The notes: a model not told the origin generated them from the sequence alone. A stretch of DNA of 64,000 bases from Cristatella mucedo (GCA_009760855.2 WPIO01000012.1:5540501-5604500); one strand, 5' to 3'. Numbered from the stretch's first letter, positions 35,333 through 45,574 are shown. Translations and numbers: made by a program.

Positions 35333-38300
35333 CGTGTGTGTGTGTGTGTGCTTATTTGCATCCTAATTTGCTTGCTTTTCAGTGGGTGAACATGAAGTGG
35401 TTGGTATGGTAGTAGCCTGCTGCTGCTCTCTGCCCTCTTATTGTGTTGTGCATCGAAGTAAGCACAGTGGTGTGATAAAGATTGTTTGTATTTTGCATAG
35501 GCGACTGGTGGACAGAAGAGCCTGCTGGCTTTTGGAGTGGATATAAACCTTGCTCGACTGCTCTGTGTGACCGACCCCAGTATCCCTGTACTAGCTTTAC
35601 CATATATAATTGTTCATGATCTTGTGACTTGTATGTTCAATAGCTTTTCTACACTACAGGATGTTATTGCAGATACCCTTCCAGTAGTTTGCATTTTTTT
35701 GTCGTCTCTCTTACTTTGGTGGGATCGTGTAAAGCCAAAGCACTTGCCTTATGTCATGCTGTTACTGTTTTTTTAGACTGGCATCATGGATGGAAATGGT
35801 GAACTGGTAGTTACAACTCTGACGATGCCACAAATAGCCACACCTAATAGTTAGTATCCGTGTGATGATTGTAGCTTCTGTGACTACCCAGTGGTTTGTC
35901 CCGGTATTTTATTTATTGCTATTCCCTACTGCTTTTTAGGGCATGTTATAACCATCAGTTCGCCATCTGCAAAAGCTATACTACCCAAAGGCAGTGATGT
36001 TACTTCCTCGGCTGCCTCTTCGTTGGTAGGTATTGTGGCAGTTTCCATACGACTCTGACAATGGTGTTTTACATTCATGCCATTCTACTGCTGTATGTGT
36101 AGATGGTTTCACACTTCATACGTATATATGCATTGCAAGTCAAGGTGACCGTAAGCTATTTAAGCTAGATTGCTCTCAGTAATAAATCCAAGTACCATAC
36201 TTGACATCGCAGCTCGTGTTTAATAAAAGGAAATGCATATCTTGGGGATACATTTGGCCGTCAGGTAACCTTTTATCCATGACTGCCTACGTGTTGGGTC
36301 TTAGTCGAACTGTAAAATGCTTGCAAATCACGTCACGGGCCTTGGGTCGAGTGTTGCAGCATGCAATTGTTGCAATTTCATGCAGTTTTGCCTACAGCAA
36401 TGGGAGTGATAGCCGTTTGGCTCTTTTGCTGCTATATAATGAAACTGTTGAATCAGGTGATATTTATTGAAAATATTTGATGGGCTTGAACTTAATCAGT
36501 TTTCTTACGTGGCAACAGACCTTCTCTAAGAGTTGAAACAGGTTCATGATGGCTGTAATACTAATAGTAACAAAAGAATATTTCTGTAGCACCCTTAGAG
36601 AACTAGATCTCTTTCTAGGCAGGCACTTAACATACGTTGGTTTCGCTTAAGAGCCAGTATGTGTATTTCCCTCCCTCCAGCATCACCGATTGCTGCCGAC
36701 GCGGTATAGATGACATCATCCTGCTGCTTTGTTTGCTTCTTCTTAACTTACCTTACTTTTATCAGTCCCCCATTTTACGGCTTGAGTCAGCAGTAGTCAA
36801 GCTGACGCGATTACTGGCAAATAGAAGCCCACTGCGCCTACCATTACTTGAGATGATTAGACGATGTCTCTCACTCTGTGCGTCTCAACGAACAGTTTTA
36901 CCACTAGCCATTTCTTTTTCTTGCTGCTTGTTGAGTGTGGTTGTTGCCGGCTCCGTAGACTTCTATCGTGTATTGCTGGTAGGCAGCCGTCAGTGTCAGC
37001 TGTAGGGTTGCAGCAGTCCACACTGCTGCTGTCGTGCTAAGTTTCTGCTAGCCCGTGTAAAGTTTGCCTACAAATATATTTAGTTCTCTTACGTTGAATT
37101 AACTTAGCCGAGGCCTGTGTGATGACTCTTTTTTGCTAATGGCCGTGTAGTGCCGTCAGCTGCAGAGCTCTTATTGGTACGGCCAATGGCTAGCTTGGTT
37201 GCCAATAGGATAGGTTCGAACAAGAATTAATGCCCTGCCCACCCCTAGCACGGTCGACCACAGCATGAAGTGATGCCCGCACAGAATCCGGCCGAATATT
37301 CTGTGACTTCCTGCGAGTTTCGCAACCATTGTCACGGGTAACGTGCCTGGATATTTGTACCGGTGGGTACCGATCGCCCGACCAAGTCTAAGAGGACTGC
37401 CACTTTTGGTAAATTCGGTAGCATGTCGGTCCAGGGGCATTAGGAAAGGGTGCCGAGCTGGGGCTTGCATACCGCTATGATTGGCTGGTTCGAAATTCGG
37501 CCTCCCCTCTAAAAGGTTGAGCCGAAGTCTTATAAAATTTCTAGGTACCTTTAACCCCCTGTATGTCTGATGGAAGAGGGCCTTAGAGCTCCCTCCAACA
37601 GTTGACATGGCTACCTTGTGGCAGTTCAACGTGCCTCAGGTGCCCACCGGTCGATGGGGTGATTTTTGCCTGCTTGGCTAATGCCGTGCGCTGCTTTTGT
37701 GTAGGTCTACGGCACACCACAGAGGACCACGTTCTCTTTTGCCACTGCCAGCCCCCTCGTTGACCCGACTCTGAGCCGAAAGCGTGCAGCTACCGACGTC
37801 ACCGGCTTCATGGAGACCAGCTTGCCATCGGAGAGGTACGCCAGTGTGGCTGTCGATCGGGCAGCGCCCCCTGCCTGCTTTGGTCTCCAGCTGGCGTTGC
37901 CCGCTGTTCGTCATTGGGTGGTCCCCGAAGTGCAGCGTTGCTTGCAGCAAACGAGGCCGCAAGTCCGACAAAGGAGGCAAGGGCCTGCGGCACTTCTCGA
38001 TGAAAGTGTGCGAGAAAGTTCAGAAGAAGGGCATAACGTCCTACAACGAGGTCGCCGACGAACTGGTGGCAGAATTTACCGACCCTCGCAATGCTTCTCC
38101 GAGCGACCAGGCAAGGCCTCCCTCTGCCACAGCACGCCCCTCCCCTCCTCACAGCCAAGCATGACCGGTCGCTGCCCGGAGCCACGTGCCAGCCTGTCAG
38201 AGGCTGCCTGCCGAGTGCTGTGCCAGCATTCAATCACTATAGTATCTCGCTGCCAATCTTTGTCATAGCAATACGACCAGAAGAACATCCGGCGTCGCGT

Positions 38301-40757
38301 GTACGATGCACTGAACGTGCTGATGGCCATGAACATCATATCGAAGGAGAAGAAGGAGATCCAGTGGATCGGCTTGCCGACCAATTCCGTGCAAGAGTGC
38401 ACGAACCTGGAGGTGGGCAAGCTTTCTCCTTTTGGGCTGCAGCTGCCTGGTGCTGCCGGCGTGTCGAAAGCCGGCCTCTGTGCACGACTCGGAACTAGGA
38501 TAGGATCATTTTTTGCAGCTCGAACGGAATCGGCGAGCGGAGCGCATACGGCACAAGACGCAGCAGCTGCAGGAACTGATCGTGCAGCAGATCGCCTTCA
38601 AGAACCTGGTTCAGCGCAACAGGGAGCGTGAGCGCACCGCTGCCGGCACCGGCGGAGCGCACGGTCAACAGCAGCCCTCACCGAACTCCACCATTCAACT
38701 GCCGTTCATCATCGTCAACACGAGCAAGAAGACGGTGATCGACTGTAGTATCTCCAATGACAAGTGAGTCGCCCCCCCCCCCCCGCCATAGCCTGCGCAA
38801 ATTGCACCCGTCACTGCGGTCTACTCCCTACTTCCCTCTGGTCGGCCCTCATCAGCTCCTCCCACTGAGCTTTGCCCCAACCTCCTCCGGTTCTTTCCAC
38901 TGGCTGCCATCGCCTCGATCGGTGCCGGCCAGGTTCGCCGGCCAGGCCGGCCAGGTTAACATGCTGGTGGCCACCAATCTTTAAGCTCACTCACTATACG
39001 TTGCCACAAATTTCAAACGACCTTATCCTGTTGTCAATGTTGCCCTGCAACGGCTATTCTAGTCATGGAGAGACAGACAGCCAGAAGGGGGGAGAGAGAA
39101 TGCATGGCTACCGTTCGGATCTGTTCTCGACAGTAGCGAAGATGATCTGACCGAGCTAGCCAGCCTTGCAGGGCCGCGTTTGCAGCTGTACTCGAGTCCT
39201 CATTTTTCTGTAAGCGAACGGGCCCGAGATGTGGTTGCGATTTGTACAGGTCTGAGTATTTATTCAACTTCGACAAAACGTTTGAAATCCACGACGACAT
39301 TGAGGTGCTCAAGCGCATGGGCATGGCACTGGGGCTCGACAAGGGCCAGTGCAGCGACGACGATCTCCGTCGTGCCGCCAACCTTGTGCCCAAGACGCTG
39401 CAGAAGTACGTCTACGGTGAGTGCCTCGTGGAGCAGCTCGCACTGCTGGAGGATTGCTGGAGCCTTGGCCTCTGTCTGCTTCGATGCATAGTCGTGTGCT
39501 AATGAGGTTTTTTGTAGCGTGCTAATGAGGTTTTTTGCTTTCTCGCTTCCTTGTGTTAAGGGATTGGGTGCTTCGCGTGGTGGTATTTAAATGTGGCCAA
39601 GCCAATTGGCAGCTTCACCTAGGCTTCACGGAACCTTCTCACGGGCTCTATGCACACATTTTAAAATACTAAGCTGAAGCTGTGATAACTCGCCCGTCCC
39701 CCTAAACGTGTCCAAATGTGTCTTTCTGTCCATACCATATCGGCTGGAATGAACTAGCAGTGGACCCATTGCATTAGCGGCCTGTCGGCTAGCGTGTCCA
39801 CTAACAGTAGTACATTTGATAAAGCACTCTCAGAGAACTCATCTTTCTAGTCGCTTTACATTTGCTGCAAAGGAAGTGGTAGCAGGCTCAATAAACAGCA
39901 AGAATAACATGATTAGGGGTGACATGCTTATCGTCAGCATGCAAGTGTGGTTAGTGGCAGCATGCTCAGTGTCAGCACGCATAAGCACATTAAGGACGAA
40001 TCACATGGACCCACTAAATGCTGTAATAAGTTGGTGCGTTTTTAGATTCTTTTTAAATGTGGTCAAATCAGAGGTTGTCGTGATACAACCCGGAAGTGAG
40101 TTCCATACTTTGGAAGCATACGAACTAAAGGCACGGTACGGTCTTCAAAGGTTTTGAGGTTTCTACGAGGTATGGGTATACGGTTGGATTCCGAAAAGTA
40201 GGTGGTACGATGCTTAACCTGGTGGGGGAGTAGATCTGATAGGTAGGCTGGAGCTAAAGAATGAAGGGACCTCAAAGCGAGTGACAAAATCTTGAAACCG
40301 GCTCGTTGCTTTACTGGGAGCCAGTACAGGTCAGCGAGAAGTGGTGAGGTGTGGTAGCTGCGACGCTAACGACAGACAAGCCTAGCTCCAGAGGTTTTTC
40401 CACCAGCTGTAAGCGCCTGATTGCACAGGCCGGTAGAGCAGCAAGCTGTGAGTTACAGGAGTCAAGAATGCATGGACCAATTTAGATGTGGCATCCCTGT
40501 CTAAACTAGCCCGAATTTTAGCATCCTAGTCATGTATCCTTGCTGACCGTTCGAAAGATAGATAAGCTTAAAATGATCCAAAAAGAACCCGGTGCTAGCA
40601 TGGAGACCCGAGAGAGGGCTGGCATGATGAAGGAAAGAAAGATGAAACCCCCATATACAGGTACCGAGGACGACGACGGTTGTATTGAACGTGGCGCCGA
40701 TGCAGGCTTGTGTACAGGTGAAGCCGTAGCCGTTGGGCAGACTGTTCCTGAGCAGAA

Positions 40758-40846
<89 letters not shown>

Positions 40847-43330
40847 AGCTTCAGCAGAGGCCGACGATGGACTGGCAGAGAGTGAGAAGTGCTTCGGTGA
40901 TATGGTCGCATGACCCTCATGGCCATTCGCTATCAATTACGTGTGGTCACCTAGAACGGCCCAGGCTGGGGTGAAGCACGTGGTCACCCAAACCCAGCTA
41001 GCTTATTGACTAGGCCGAGTCTGGTTGTGGGCAGGGCAAGATGGCTGTGGTGCCACGCCCACACCACGACCTGCTACTGTGAAGCTATCACTTTGGAGGT
41101 ACTGATCGGTTTCTCTAGTTACCTCGCTACTTGTGGGCAGCCAGCCATCGGCATGCTAGCCTTGCCTCACTCCACCGCTTTTAGTCTCCCCTTGACCACA
41201 GCTACCATCAATGCAACAAATTAGCCTCTGCCAATTATATACATACTGTTGGCTACCGAAGCTAGTGCTCTTGGCAGGTTCAAGACAATGAAACTCACTG
41301 CCACCTTTCTTGCTCGAGGATCTACTGCTGTCGATTGCTGTAGTTCCTCTCATGCCGTCCTGTGCTGCAGCCTCACCGCTACTCACTTCATCGGCTGTTC
41401 TCCCGATCAGTTGGGATTCTCAATTTCTCATTGTTGCATGAGATGTAACAAAGCTTCTTCACACTATAGCTTATCGCTAGTGGGTGTTTTCCATGCTCGG
41501 CAGTAGTGGGTTTGAGCAAGGGAGTAGGCAATCCTCAAATTTCCTACTGCAAGCTGTGGTGATAGCTGTTTAGGCTCTTCTGCCACCATAGAAATGAGAC
41601 TAGTAAATCAGCTTACCTTGACTTTGCTTTGCGGTTCCTGGCCTTTAGGCAGGGTTTTCAGCCTCACGTCGGTGAGGTGGTCAGTTGGCTTGCTTTTGCT
41701 TCTTGGCATGCCGAACTGACTGCCGGAGTCATACGGGAGGAGCCAGACAGCTTCCGGTTCTTGGAAAAAAACATGTCTGGCTTAGGGTGCTGCCAGAAAC
41801 AGGAGAACTTGCATGTTACAAGCAGATGCAACTTCATGCCTGTCTGGATCTAGCAAGCCATGTTTGATTTGACAAATTCCACTGTAATGTAGATGGGTAG
41901 TTACTAAATATTATTTAAGATGAATTATCAGTTAGCTTGGTAACTGCAAATACACGAAGCAGCACCCACTTTTACACACTGCTCAGTACACACATGGGTA
42001 GTTCATGGTCCGCAGTTGATTGAGGAACATTAATGAACCTGGCCCAAACCATGTCAATGTATGCAGTCACCAGTGTTACCTGTTGTCACTAGTGTTACCT
42101 GTTGTCACTCCTGCCTGTGTCGTAATTCCTCGCAACTGCATTGCATAGCTAGCAGATTTTGATTAGTTACAGATAGAGTGTTTGCATGTTGATAACAGCG
42201 TGACATATCTGCTATTTTTGGTCAAGGTAGCATACACTTCGTTTTGAGTCCTGTCTGTGATGCCTTAGTGGGCTGCAGGTATGCTGCTCAGCAAGCATTA
42301 GACTCCTCGCGGTGGGTCAAAGAACGTGCTGTTTGTTCCTTTTTGCAGATATGGGTAGAGGTGGACCAGCAGCCGTCGGTGCCTCGCTCCCCGCTGTTGT
42401 CGGAGCCCCCAGTGCAGCTTCGCTGTCTCACCTCAGGTAAGCAGGCTCGGCAGTCATGCTGTCATAAAAACTCTTGTCTTGTCTACCTTTACGGGAACCT
42501 CGTTCGACTTGACAGTCTCGCACGTCCCGAGCAAATATTTTGATATATTGTTTTAGCTTTAGATTTTTTGTATATTGTTTAGAGGTTGTACGTTTTGGAT
42601 TTACAGTTTAGCAGTAAGATTTTTCCCTAGGGTTTGAGGTTTTGGGTTTGTAAGCATTCAAGATATCTATCTCAAAACGAGCTTATTTAATGTAAAAAAA
42701 AACAGCCCCTGGTCGCCATGTTTAACAGCCTGCTATGGACACTGTTCCCATACCAGAAAGTGAGCTGGGTCTATGCATAAACGACACCATATTAGCTGCG
42801 CTGAGCCTGTTTTATGTAGCAGGGCAAAGCCTTACCCGATGTACCTAGTCAAGAAACTTTTATAGGCAGCTGAATAAAAGCGAATGGCCTCACCTTGCTC
42901 GAGCCTGTCAGTCACAGCAGCTGGCTGCTGTGTTCCCTCTCTTTGGGCACGGCCCACCACCGCCCCACCTGAGAAGTGGCACCGAAGCCCTTGCTGCTAG
43001 TCACACTTTAGGACTCCCTGTGCACCCCACCCCATTGCTTCCGACGTCACCCACATGGCCGCTGCCTGCCGACGTCCTGTTCGCTTGCTTGCACCGGCTT
43101 GCTGTCTCGGCTCCGCCCACCCCCACCCCGGAAGGGTGCAGCAGACTTCAGGCACCGACGCAGCCGATTTCACATATTCCAGATCGACGGATAGTGAGCT
43201 GTCCTCGCTGAGCCGCCCGTCGACTCTGTACGGAGGGGGCATGCGCGCCTCGACGCTCACGCCCGACGATTTCTCAGACGATGACGACGACAGTAATTCT
43301 GGAAGCTCATCGCCCACTGGAGGAAGCTAG
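27556..43330 (+). CDS. TFDP1: DP transcription factor (E2F dimerisation partner)
   Basis: Eleven exons join in frame: 27556-27601, 29322-29434, 35777-35849, 35940-36025, 37705-37835, 37948-38110, 38269-38412, 38519-38763, 39250-39416, 42349-42436 and 43135-43330 (1452 nt, 483 codons plus stop; human TFDP1 has 410). DP pairs with E2F to bind and regulate cell-cycle promoters in the nucleus. In order: an N-terminal region with NGELVV; VYGTPQR; a basic KRGRK stretch; the winged-helix DNA-binding domain (about residues 162-241; [32 protein letters not shown]); a coiled coil (about 253-290); the marked-box dimerisation region ([35 protein letters not shown]); and an acidic tail ([10 protein letters not shown]). 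The paralogue symbol (TFDP1 or TFDP2) cannot be decided. Exons 1-2 and the last acceptor are the least certain parts. Confidence 0.93.
28162..28171 (+). repeat. C homopolymer
   Basis: A run of Cs follows 'gaccgtg'. Length calls here are prone to sequencing error. Confidence 0.6.
28575..28965 (-). mobile_element. LINE-B 3' end, antisense
   Basis: The minus strand shows the family 3' UTR and terminal block ('gataccttacatt'-like tail near 28590, 'gccgcttaagctt', 'accgtatgcacaccgaaag') and a decayed end of ORF2. It lies in DP intron 1. Confidence 0.75.
28968..29125 (-). mobile_element. SINE-B copy, degenerate
   Basis: The minus strand has a tRNA-like head ('agcctattaggtaaggtact', 'gatccgaatcctgca') and a decayed body with 'gctgctatactgttgcatca'. 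It lies in DP intron 1. Confidence 0.6.
29322..29434 (+). CDS. TFDP1: DP exon 2 (inferred)
   Basis: The acceptor 'tcacattgcag' and donor CAG|GTAACA flank an open frame coding [20 protein letters not shown] and then [17 protein letters not shown]. The exon ends in phase 0, matching exon 3. No domain is recognised. Splice sites and codon-like composition support an exon; membership of the DP mRNA is inferred from phase and position. Confidence 0.6.
29810..29892 (+). mobile_element. LINE-A/SINE-A 3' tail fragment
   Basis: 'ataaagtgcctagaaagaaa' is followed by a hairpin remnant and 'tattattatt'. Only the tail remains; it lies in DP intron 2. Confidence 0.55.
29893..31970. other. DP intron 2, unassigned part
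   Basis: No exon is recognised. A CT/GT-rich simple-sequence region occurs at 30701-30790. Confidence 0.45.
30701..30790 (+). repeat. (CT)n-rich simple repeat
   Basis: CTCTCTCTCTCTCTCTCTCT followed by imperfect TCTGTCTCTC and CCCTCC runs. It produces leucine- and serine-rich spurious ORFs. Confidence 0.8.
31975..32058 (+). mobile_element. SINE-A copy, degenerate
   Basis: The head reads 'ttggtttggctcaggggtta' with 'gtgctcgcc', a B-box-like 'cgtgggcacgagccgtgc', then 'atatgtgaagcatctggata'. The hairpin arm is lost. Confidence 0.65.
32059..32150 (-). mobile_element. LINE-A/SINE-A 3' tail fragment, antisense
   Basis: 'aataatatatttgtctagcg' and 'cccttagagaactgaatctc' are the complement of the hairpin and ATT tail. 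It abuts the SINE-A copy head to tail. Confidence 0.55.
32160..34384. other. DP intron 2, unassigned part
   Basis: Several ORFs up to about 165 codons on the minus strand (32473-31976) and 147 on the plus strand (32951-33394) show no recognisable domain. No splice-consistent DP exon is seen. Confidence 0.4.
34385..35135 (-). mobile_element. LINE-A copy, degenerate, antisense
   Basis: The complement of the LINE-A 3' UTR and C-terminal ORF is readable ('cacgacagacaatcctagct', 'ttttgcaccagctgtaagca', a [15 protein letters not shown]-like phrase on the minus strand). It extends into the region before SRLDF. It lies in DP intron 2. Confidence 0.8.
35291..35350 (+). repeat. (TG)n microsatellite
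   Basis: About 60 bp of GT repeats with two CG interruptions (TGCGTGCG). Confidence 0.9.
35777..35849 (+). CDS. TFDP1: DP exon 3
   Basis: The acceptor is 'gtttttttag' and the donor A|GTTAGT. It codes [19 protein letters not shown], resembling the NGELKVF segment near the N-terminus of vertebrate DP. Confidence 0.75.
35940..36025 (+). CDS. TFDP1: DP exon 4
   Basis: The acceptor is 'tgctttttag' and the donor TTG|GTAGGT. It codes [19 protein letters not shown], then a Ser/Ala-rich end. This is the low-complexity N-terminal region. Phases 1 and 0 fit both neighbours. Confidence 0.75.
36378..36472 (+). mobile_element. SINE-B 3' part
   Basis: 'gagtgatagccgtttggctc', 'tgctgctatataatgaaact' and 'gttgaatcaggtgatattta' match the end of the family. 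The head is missing. It lies in DP intron 4. Confidence 0.6.
36545..36645 (-). mobile_element. LINE-A 3' tail fragment, antisense
   Basis: 'tgtagcacccttagagaact' and 'agatctctttctaggcaggc' are the complement of the hairpin region. It lies in DP intron 4. Confidence 0.55.
36646..37704. other. DP intron 4, remaining part
   Basis: An antisense ORF of 152 codons (37629-37171) has no recognisable domain. Nothing else is assignable. Confidence 0.4.
37705..37835 (+). CDS. TFDP1: DP exon 5
   Basis: The acceptor is 'tttgtgtag' and the donor AG|GTACGC. It codes [19 protein letters not shown] and [25 protein letters not shown] is a conserved DP signature. It ends in phase 2. Confidence 0.9.
37948..38110 (+). 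CDS. TFDP1: DP exon 6 (first half of DNA-binding domain)
   Basis: The exon codes [28 protein letters not shown] and [16 protein letters not shown]. It ends GACCAG|GCAAGG: no GT exists between here and the in-frame stop at 38162, so a GC donor must be used. The next exon starts in phase 0 as required. Confidence 0.93.
38269..38412 (+). CDS. TFDP1: DP exon 7 (second half of DNA-binding domain)
   Basis: The acceptor is 'tttgtcatag' and the donor GAG|GTGGGC. It codes [18 protein letters not shown] and [25 protein letters not shown] is the DNA-contacting motif shared with E2F proteins. Confidence 0.96.
38519..38763 (+). CDS. TFDP1: DP exon 8 (coiled coil and start of marked box)
   Basis: The acceptor is 'attttttgcag' and the donor AA|GTGAGT. 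It codes the coiled coil ([20 protein letters not shown]), a variable Gln/Gly-rich linker and [19 protein letters not shown]. Confidence 0.96.
38772..38784 (+). repeat. C homopolymer
   Basis: About 13 Cs lie 9 bp downstream of the exon 8 donor, in intron 8. Confidence 0.8.
39250..39416 (+). CDS. TFDP1: DP exon 9 (marked box)
   Basis: The acceptor is 'atttgtacag' and the donor G|GTGAGT. It codes [35 protein letters not shown] and [10 protein letters not shown], which match the DP dimerisation region. Confidence 0.96.
39496..39538 (+). repeat. Two tandem 23-bp units
   Basis: GTGCTAATGAGGTTTTTTG occurs at 39496 and again at 39519. It is a local duplication in DP intron 9. Confidence 0.75.
39803..40525 (-). 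mobile_element. LINE-A copy, 3' end, antisense
   Basis: It is the complement of the LINE-A 3' UTR, hairpin remnant and C-terminal block, moderately diverged ('acatttgataaagcactctc', 'gacagacaagcctagctcca'). It lies in DP intron 9. Confidence 0.8.
40760..40843 (+). repeat. (GA)n microsatellite
   Basis: About 84 bp of almost perfect GA repeats in DP intron 9. Confidence 0.95.
40850..41320. other. DP intron 9, unassigned part
   Basis: No exon or assignable repeat is seen. Confidence 0.4.
41325..41470 (+). mobile_element. LINE-B 3' UTR fragment, degenerate
   Basis: 'caccgctactcacttcatcg' and 'tctcattgttgcatgagatg' match LINE-B 3' UTR landmarks. The terminal block is missing. Confidence 0.5.
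41505..41620 (+). mobile_element. SINE-B 3' part
   Basis: 'agctgtggtgatagctgttt', 'ggctcttctgccaccataga' and 'tagtaaatcagctta' match the family body and end. Confidence 0.65.
41621..42348. other. DP intron 9, remaining part
   Basis: No exon is seen. It contains a perfect tandem duplication of 19 bp (AGTGTTACCTGTTGTCACT) at 42072-42109. Confidence 0.5.
42349..42436 (+). CDS. TFDP1: DP exon 10
   Basis: The acceptor is 'cctttttgcag' and the donor CTCAG|GTAAGC. It codes [20 protein letters not shown] and ends with SLSHL. It aligns with the Gly-rich post-dimerisation segment of vertebrate DP1. Confidence 0.85.
43135..43330 (+). CDS. TFDP1: DP exon 11 (acidic C-terminus)
   Basis: The open frame codes [20 protein letters not shown], then [17 protein letters not shown] and a stop at 43328. 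The acceptor at 43134 is chosen because it alone fits phase 2 and follows a C-rich tract; another acceptor nearby is possible. The acidic end matches the DP family. Confidence 0.8.
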
Positions 43331-43555
43331 AGCGACTGTCGCCCATCGATGATTCGCTGCAGCTCGGCTGCCGATTTGGCACGAGAGTGCTGCTGCCCCT
43401 GCTGGGCGCTCCGTGCAGGCACGTGTCATTTGTAGCGCATCAAGTGTGCCGACTCGAGCACGCTCGGCGCAATCACTCTTTGACTGCAGTGGCGTCGAAG
43501 CCGACGGCCACCCACGATGCTGCCGAAGCCGTCGAGTTTCGTAGCAGCGCTCTTT

Positions 43556-43579
43556 TCTTTCTTTCTTTCTTTTTTTTTA
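43556..43579 (+). repeat. (CTTT)n/T-rich run
   Basis: TTTCTTTCTTTCTTTTTTTT inside the DP 3' UTR. Confidence 0.7.
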
Positions 43580-44003
43580 AATACCGCTGGGTAGCGGCAG
43601 CTGTGGCCGGCACCTTGCCCTGCCGATTTGTGCCACGCTGCCGTTTTCACATTTTCCCTTTTTTGCGATTTGTCACATTTGCGACGAACGGCTTCCAGTG
43701 AGCTTGTACTATGTACATGGCACTTCATGATGATTTTTACGATTGCCGAGGCACGCTCTTTCATTGTCCTGAGCCTGCTCGGCACCAGGCCCGTGTAGCT
43801 AATCTCAGCCTGTAGGCTCCAGTAAATTATTTGATAGTCTAAGGAGTGCAACAGGTGCAATAGAATTTGTCGTTCTGCCTGGAATGTGTCTGCCATGCCC
43901 ACACAGAAAGTTGCAAATTGATACTAGTATGTCGTGTGAAAAAATCTGTAACTAGGAATTTGTGAACCGAGAGCTACTATGTGGCCATTGCAGAGCTTGT
44001 GTG

Positions 44004-44009
44004 AATAAA
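44004..44009 (+). terminator. Polyadenylation signal of DP
   Basis: AATAAA occurs in 'gtgtgaataaaagagc', about 675 bp after the DP stop codon. No other gene lies between. Confidence 0.7.
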
Positions 44010-44449
44010 AGAGCACTTTCGATGTTAGCCTCGAAACAGCCTATCGCTGGCGATACTCGAATCCGGAGACTCGGATGCAGACTTCATGCCTATTGAGTGA
44101 CCGTTTTTCGTCATGCGTTTATTTGACGTGACGTGGCTCCCATTTCCTTAATGTGGCCGCTGGCATTTATCCTGCCTAGAGCTCACGGTGATATATATCG
44201 ACGGTCTGTTCCTTTAGCTCTTTGCAGTGAGAGACATGCTTTTTTCTCATAAACACTTGTTTGTCCCCTACGGAGAGCTGCAAGGAATTCTAGAAGTGGG
44301 CTCGCCATTTTCAACCGTATACAGTCGCCTGCCACTTGCCGCAAGTGACCACATGTAAGGCCCCCAAAATTCAGTCAACGTATAGAGAGCTAGAGCAGTG
44401 CTTTATGGGGCGTTGAGGTTGGATGCCCAGCTTCTAACTCCAGCCTATG

Positions 44450-44545
44450 GTTTGGCCCACGTGTCAAGGTGCTCACCTTGACGATCGAGGTCGTGGGCTT
44501 GAGCCCTACGGCATACGTGAAGTGCCTGGATATTCAATTCTCATG
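44450..44545 (+). mobile_element. SINE-A copy, degenerate
   Basis: The head reads 'atggtttggcccacgtgtca' with 'gtgctcaccttgacgatcga', and the B box 'gtgggcttgagcccta'. Then 'cgtgaagtgcctgga'. The hairpin and tail are decayed. Confidence 0.75.
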
Positions 44546-44761
44546 TTACTATACGTTACTTTTAACGTTCTACAGGCACTATCGCTGAGAAAGTGCATCA
44601 GCTTTTAGCTTGGTGATGCCAAAGCTAGCAAGATATAAAAAGAAAATTAGGCTTTGTTACAGTGCAACAAAATTCCCTTTTCTACATTATTGCAGCTATG
44701 GCTATACTGCGAGGTTTCGTGTTGTCGTGCTACCAAAATGTGCTTATTGTTAAAAGCTAAG

Positions 44762-44912
44762 TTTAGCCGATTCAACAGCCTAATTTATATAGCAGCAGAG
44801 GAACCAGAACGACCATCAATCCAACATATAATGAAGGTTAGCCTGCTGCAGGGCTCAAACATCTGACCCGGGTCATCGAGTGTGAGCAGCTTACCAATGG
44901 GCTAAGACCCAT
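44762..44912 (-). mobile_element. SINE-B copy, antisense, degenerate
   Basis: On the minus strand the head reads 'cccattggtaagctgctc' with 'gggtcagatgtttgagccc', then a decayed body and the end 'ataaattaggctgttgaatc'. Confidence 0.6.
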
Positions 44913-45389
44913 GGGCACAGAGCAAACTCTTGTCGGAGGCAGCCTTGCCTCCACTAAAAAAGCCACAGCTGCCTTGAATGTTCGTGTGCAAGCTTCAGTA
45001 CAGCTAGATGTCCATCGAAAGGCTGGAGGGGAAATGAATTTGCTTATTCACATTTCCTATTTCGTCTATTGACAAGCCTGGAATTGTTCTGGCTGTGCTC
45101 AACCGACACGGTATGTAGTTGGCTATATTGGCTTGGCAGCTATGCATGTATCGTGAATGAAAAGCCTTACAACAAGAACTGCAACATTGCTTCTTTATCG
45201 TCTTTGCGACGTTACAATACTCGGTGTAGCCTACATTGGCCTAGGCATAGCTGCTGCCGTCAGCAGGAAACTTGGATAGGCCAAGGTAGCTAATCGAGAG
45301 TATTTAATGACTAGCCGCTTAACTAGTTGCCTACTGGAACCCTTTGCCAGTCATTGCCCTGCCTCACAAGGGTAGCGATTGCCCCTAGA

Positions 45390-45572
45390 TGTTACGGTGA
45401 GCCGTGATGGCACACTAGGTAAGGCGGTTGCTTGTCACGACCTCGTCCCAGAGGTGGGTTTGAATCCTGCTGTGGGCGATTCTTTATCGCAGCTGCAAGC
45501 TGTGGTGATAGCCGTAAAGGCTCTGCTGTCGCTACACAAAAGAGGCTGTTAAATCAGCTAGCATTTTTTATT
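45390..45572 (+). mobile_element. SINE-B copy
   Basis: A full-length copy: head 'gtgatggcacactaggtaag' with B box 'gtgggtttgaatcctgc', body 'gctgtggtgatagccgtaaa', end 'ggctgttaaatcagctagca' and a T/A-rich tail. Confidence 0.85.
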
Positions 45573-45574
45573 AG

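Noticed and set aside
35502-35582. Additional DP exon ([14 protein letters not shown]) after an AG at 35501
   Set aside because: It is phase-compatible on the left, but I find no donor that keeps the frame into 35777, and exon 2 already joins exon 3 in frame.
37171-37629. 152-codon antisense gene in DP intron 4
   Set aside because: No recognisable domain, no promoter or polyadenylation signal, and its composition is that of the surrounding intron.
40540-40936. Arg/Glu- and Leu/Ser-repeat proteins on the two strands
   Set aside because: They are translations of the (GA)n microsatellite at 40760-40843.
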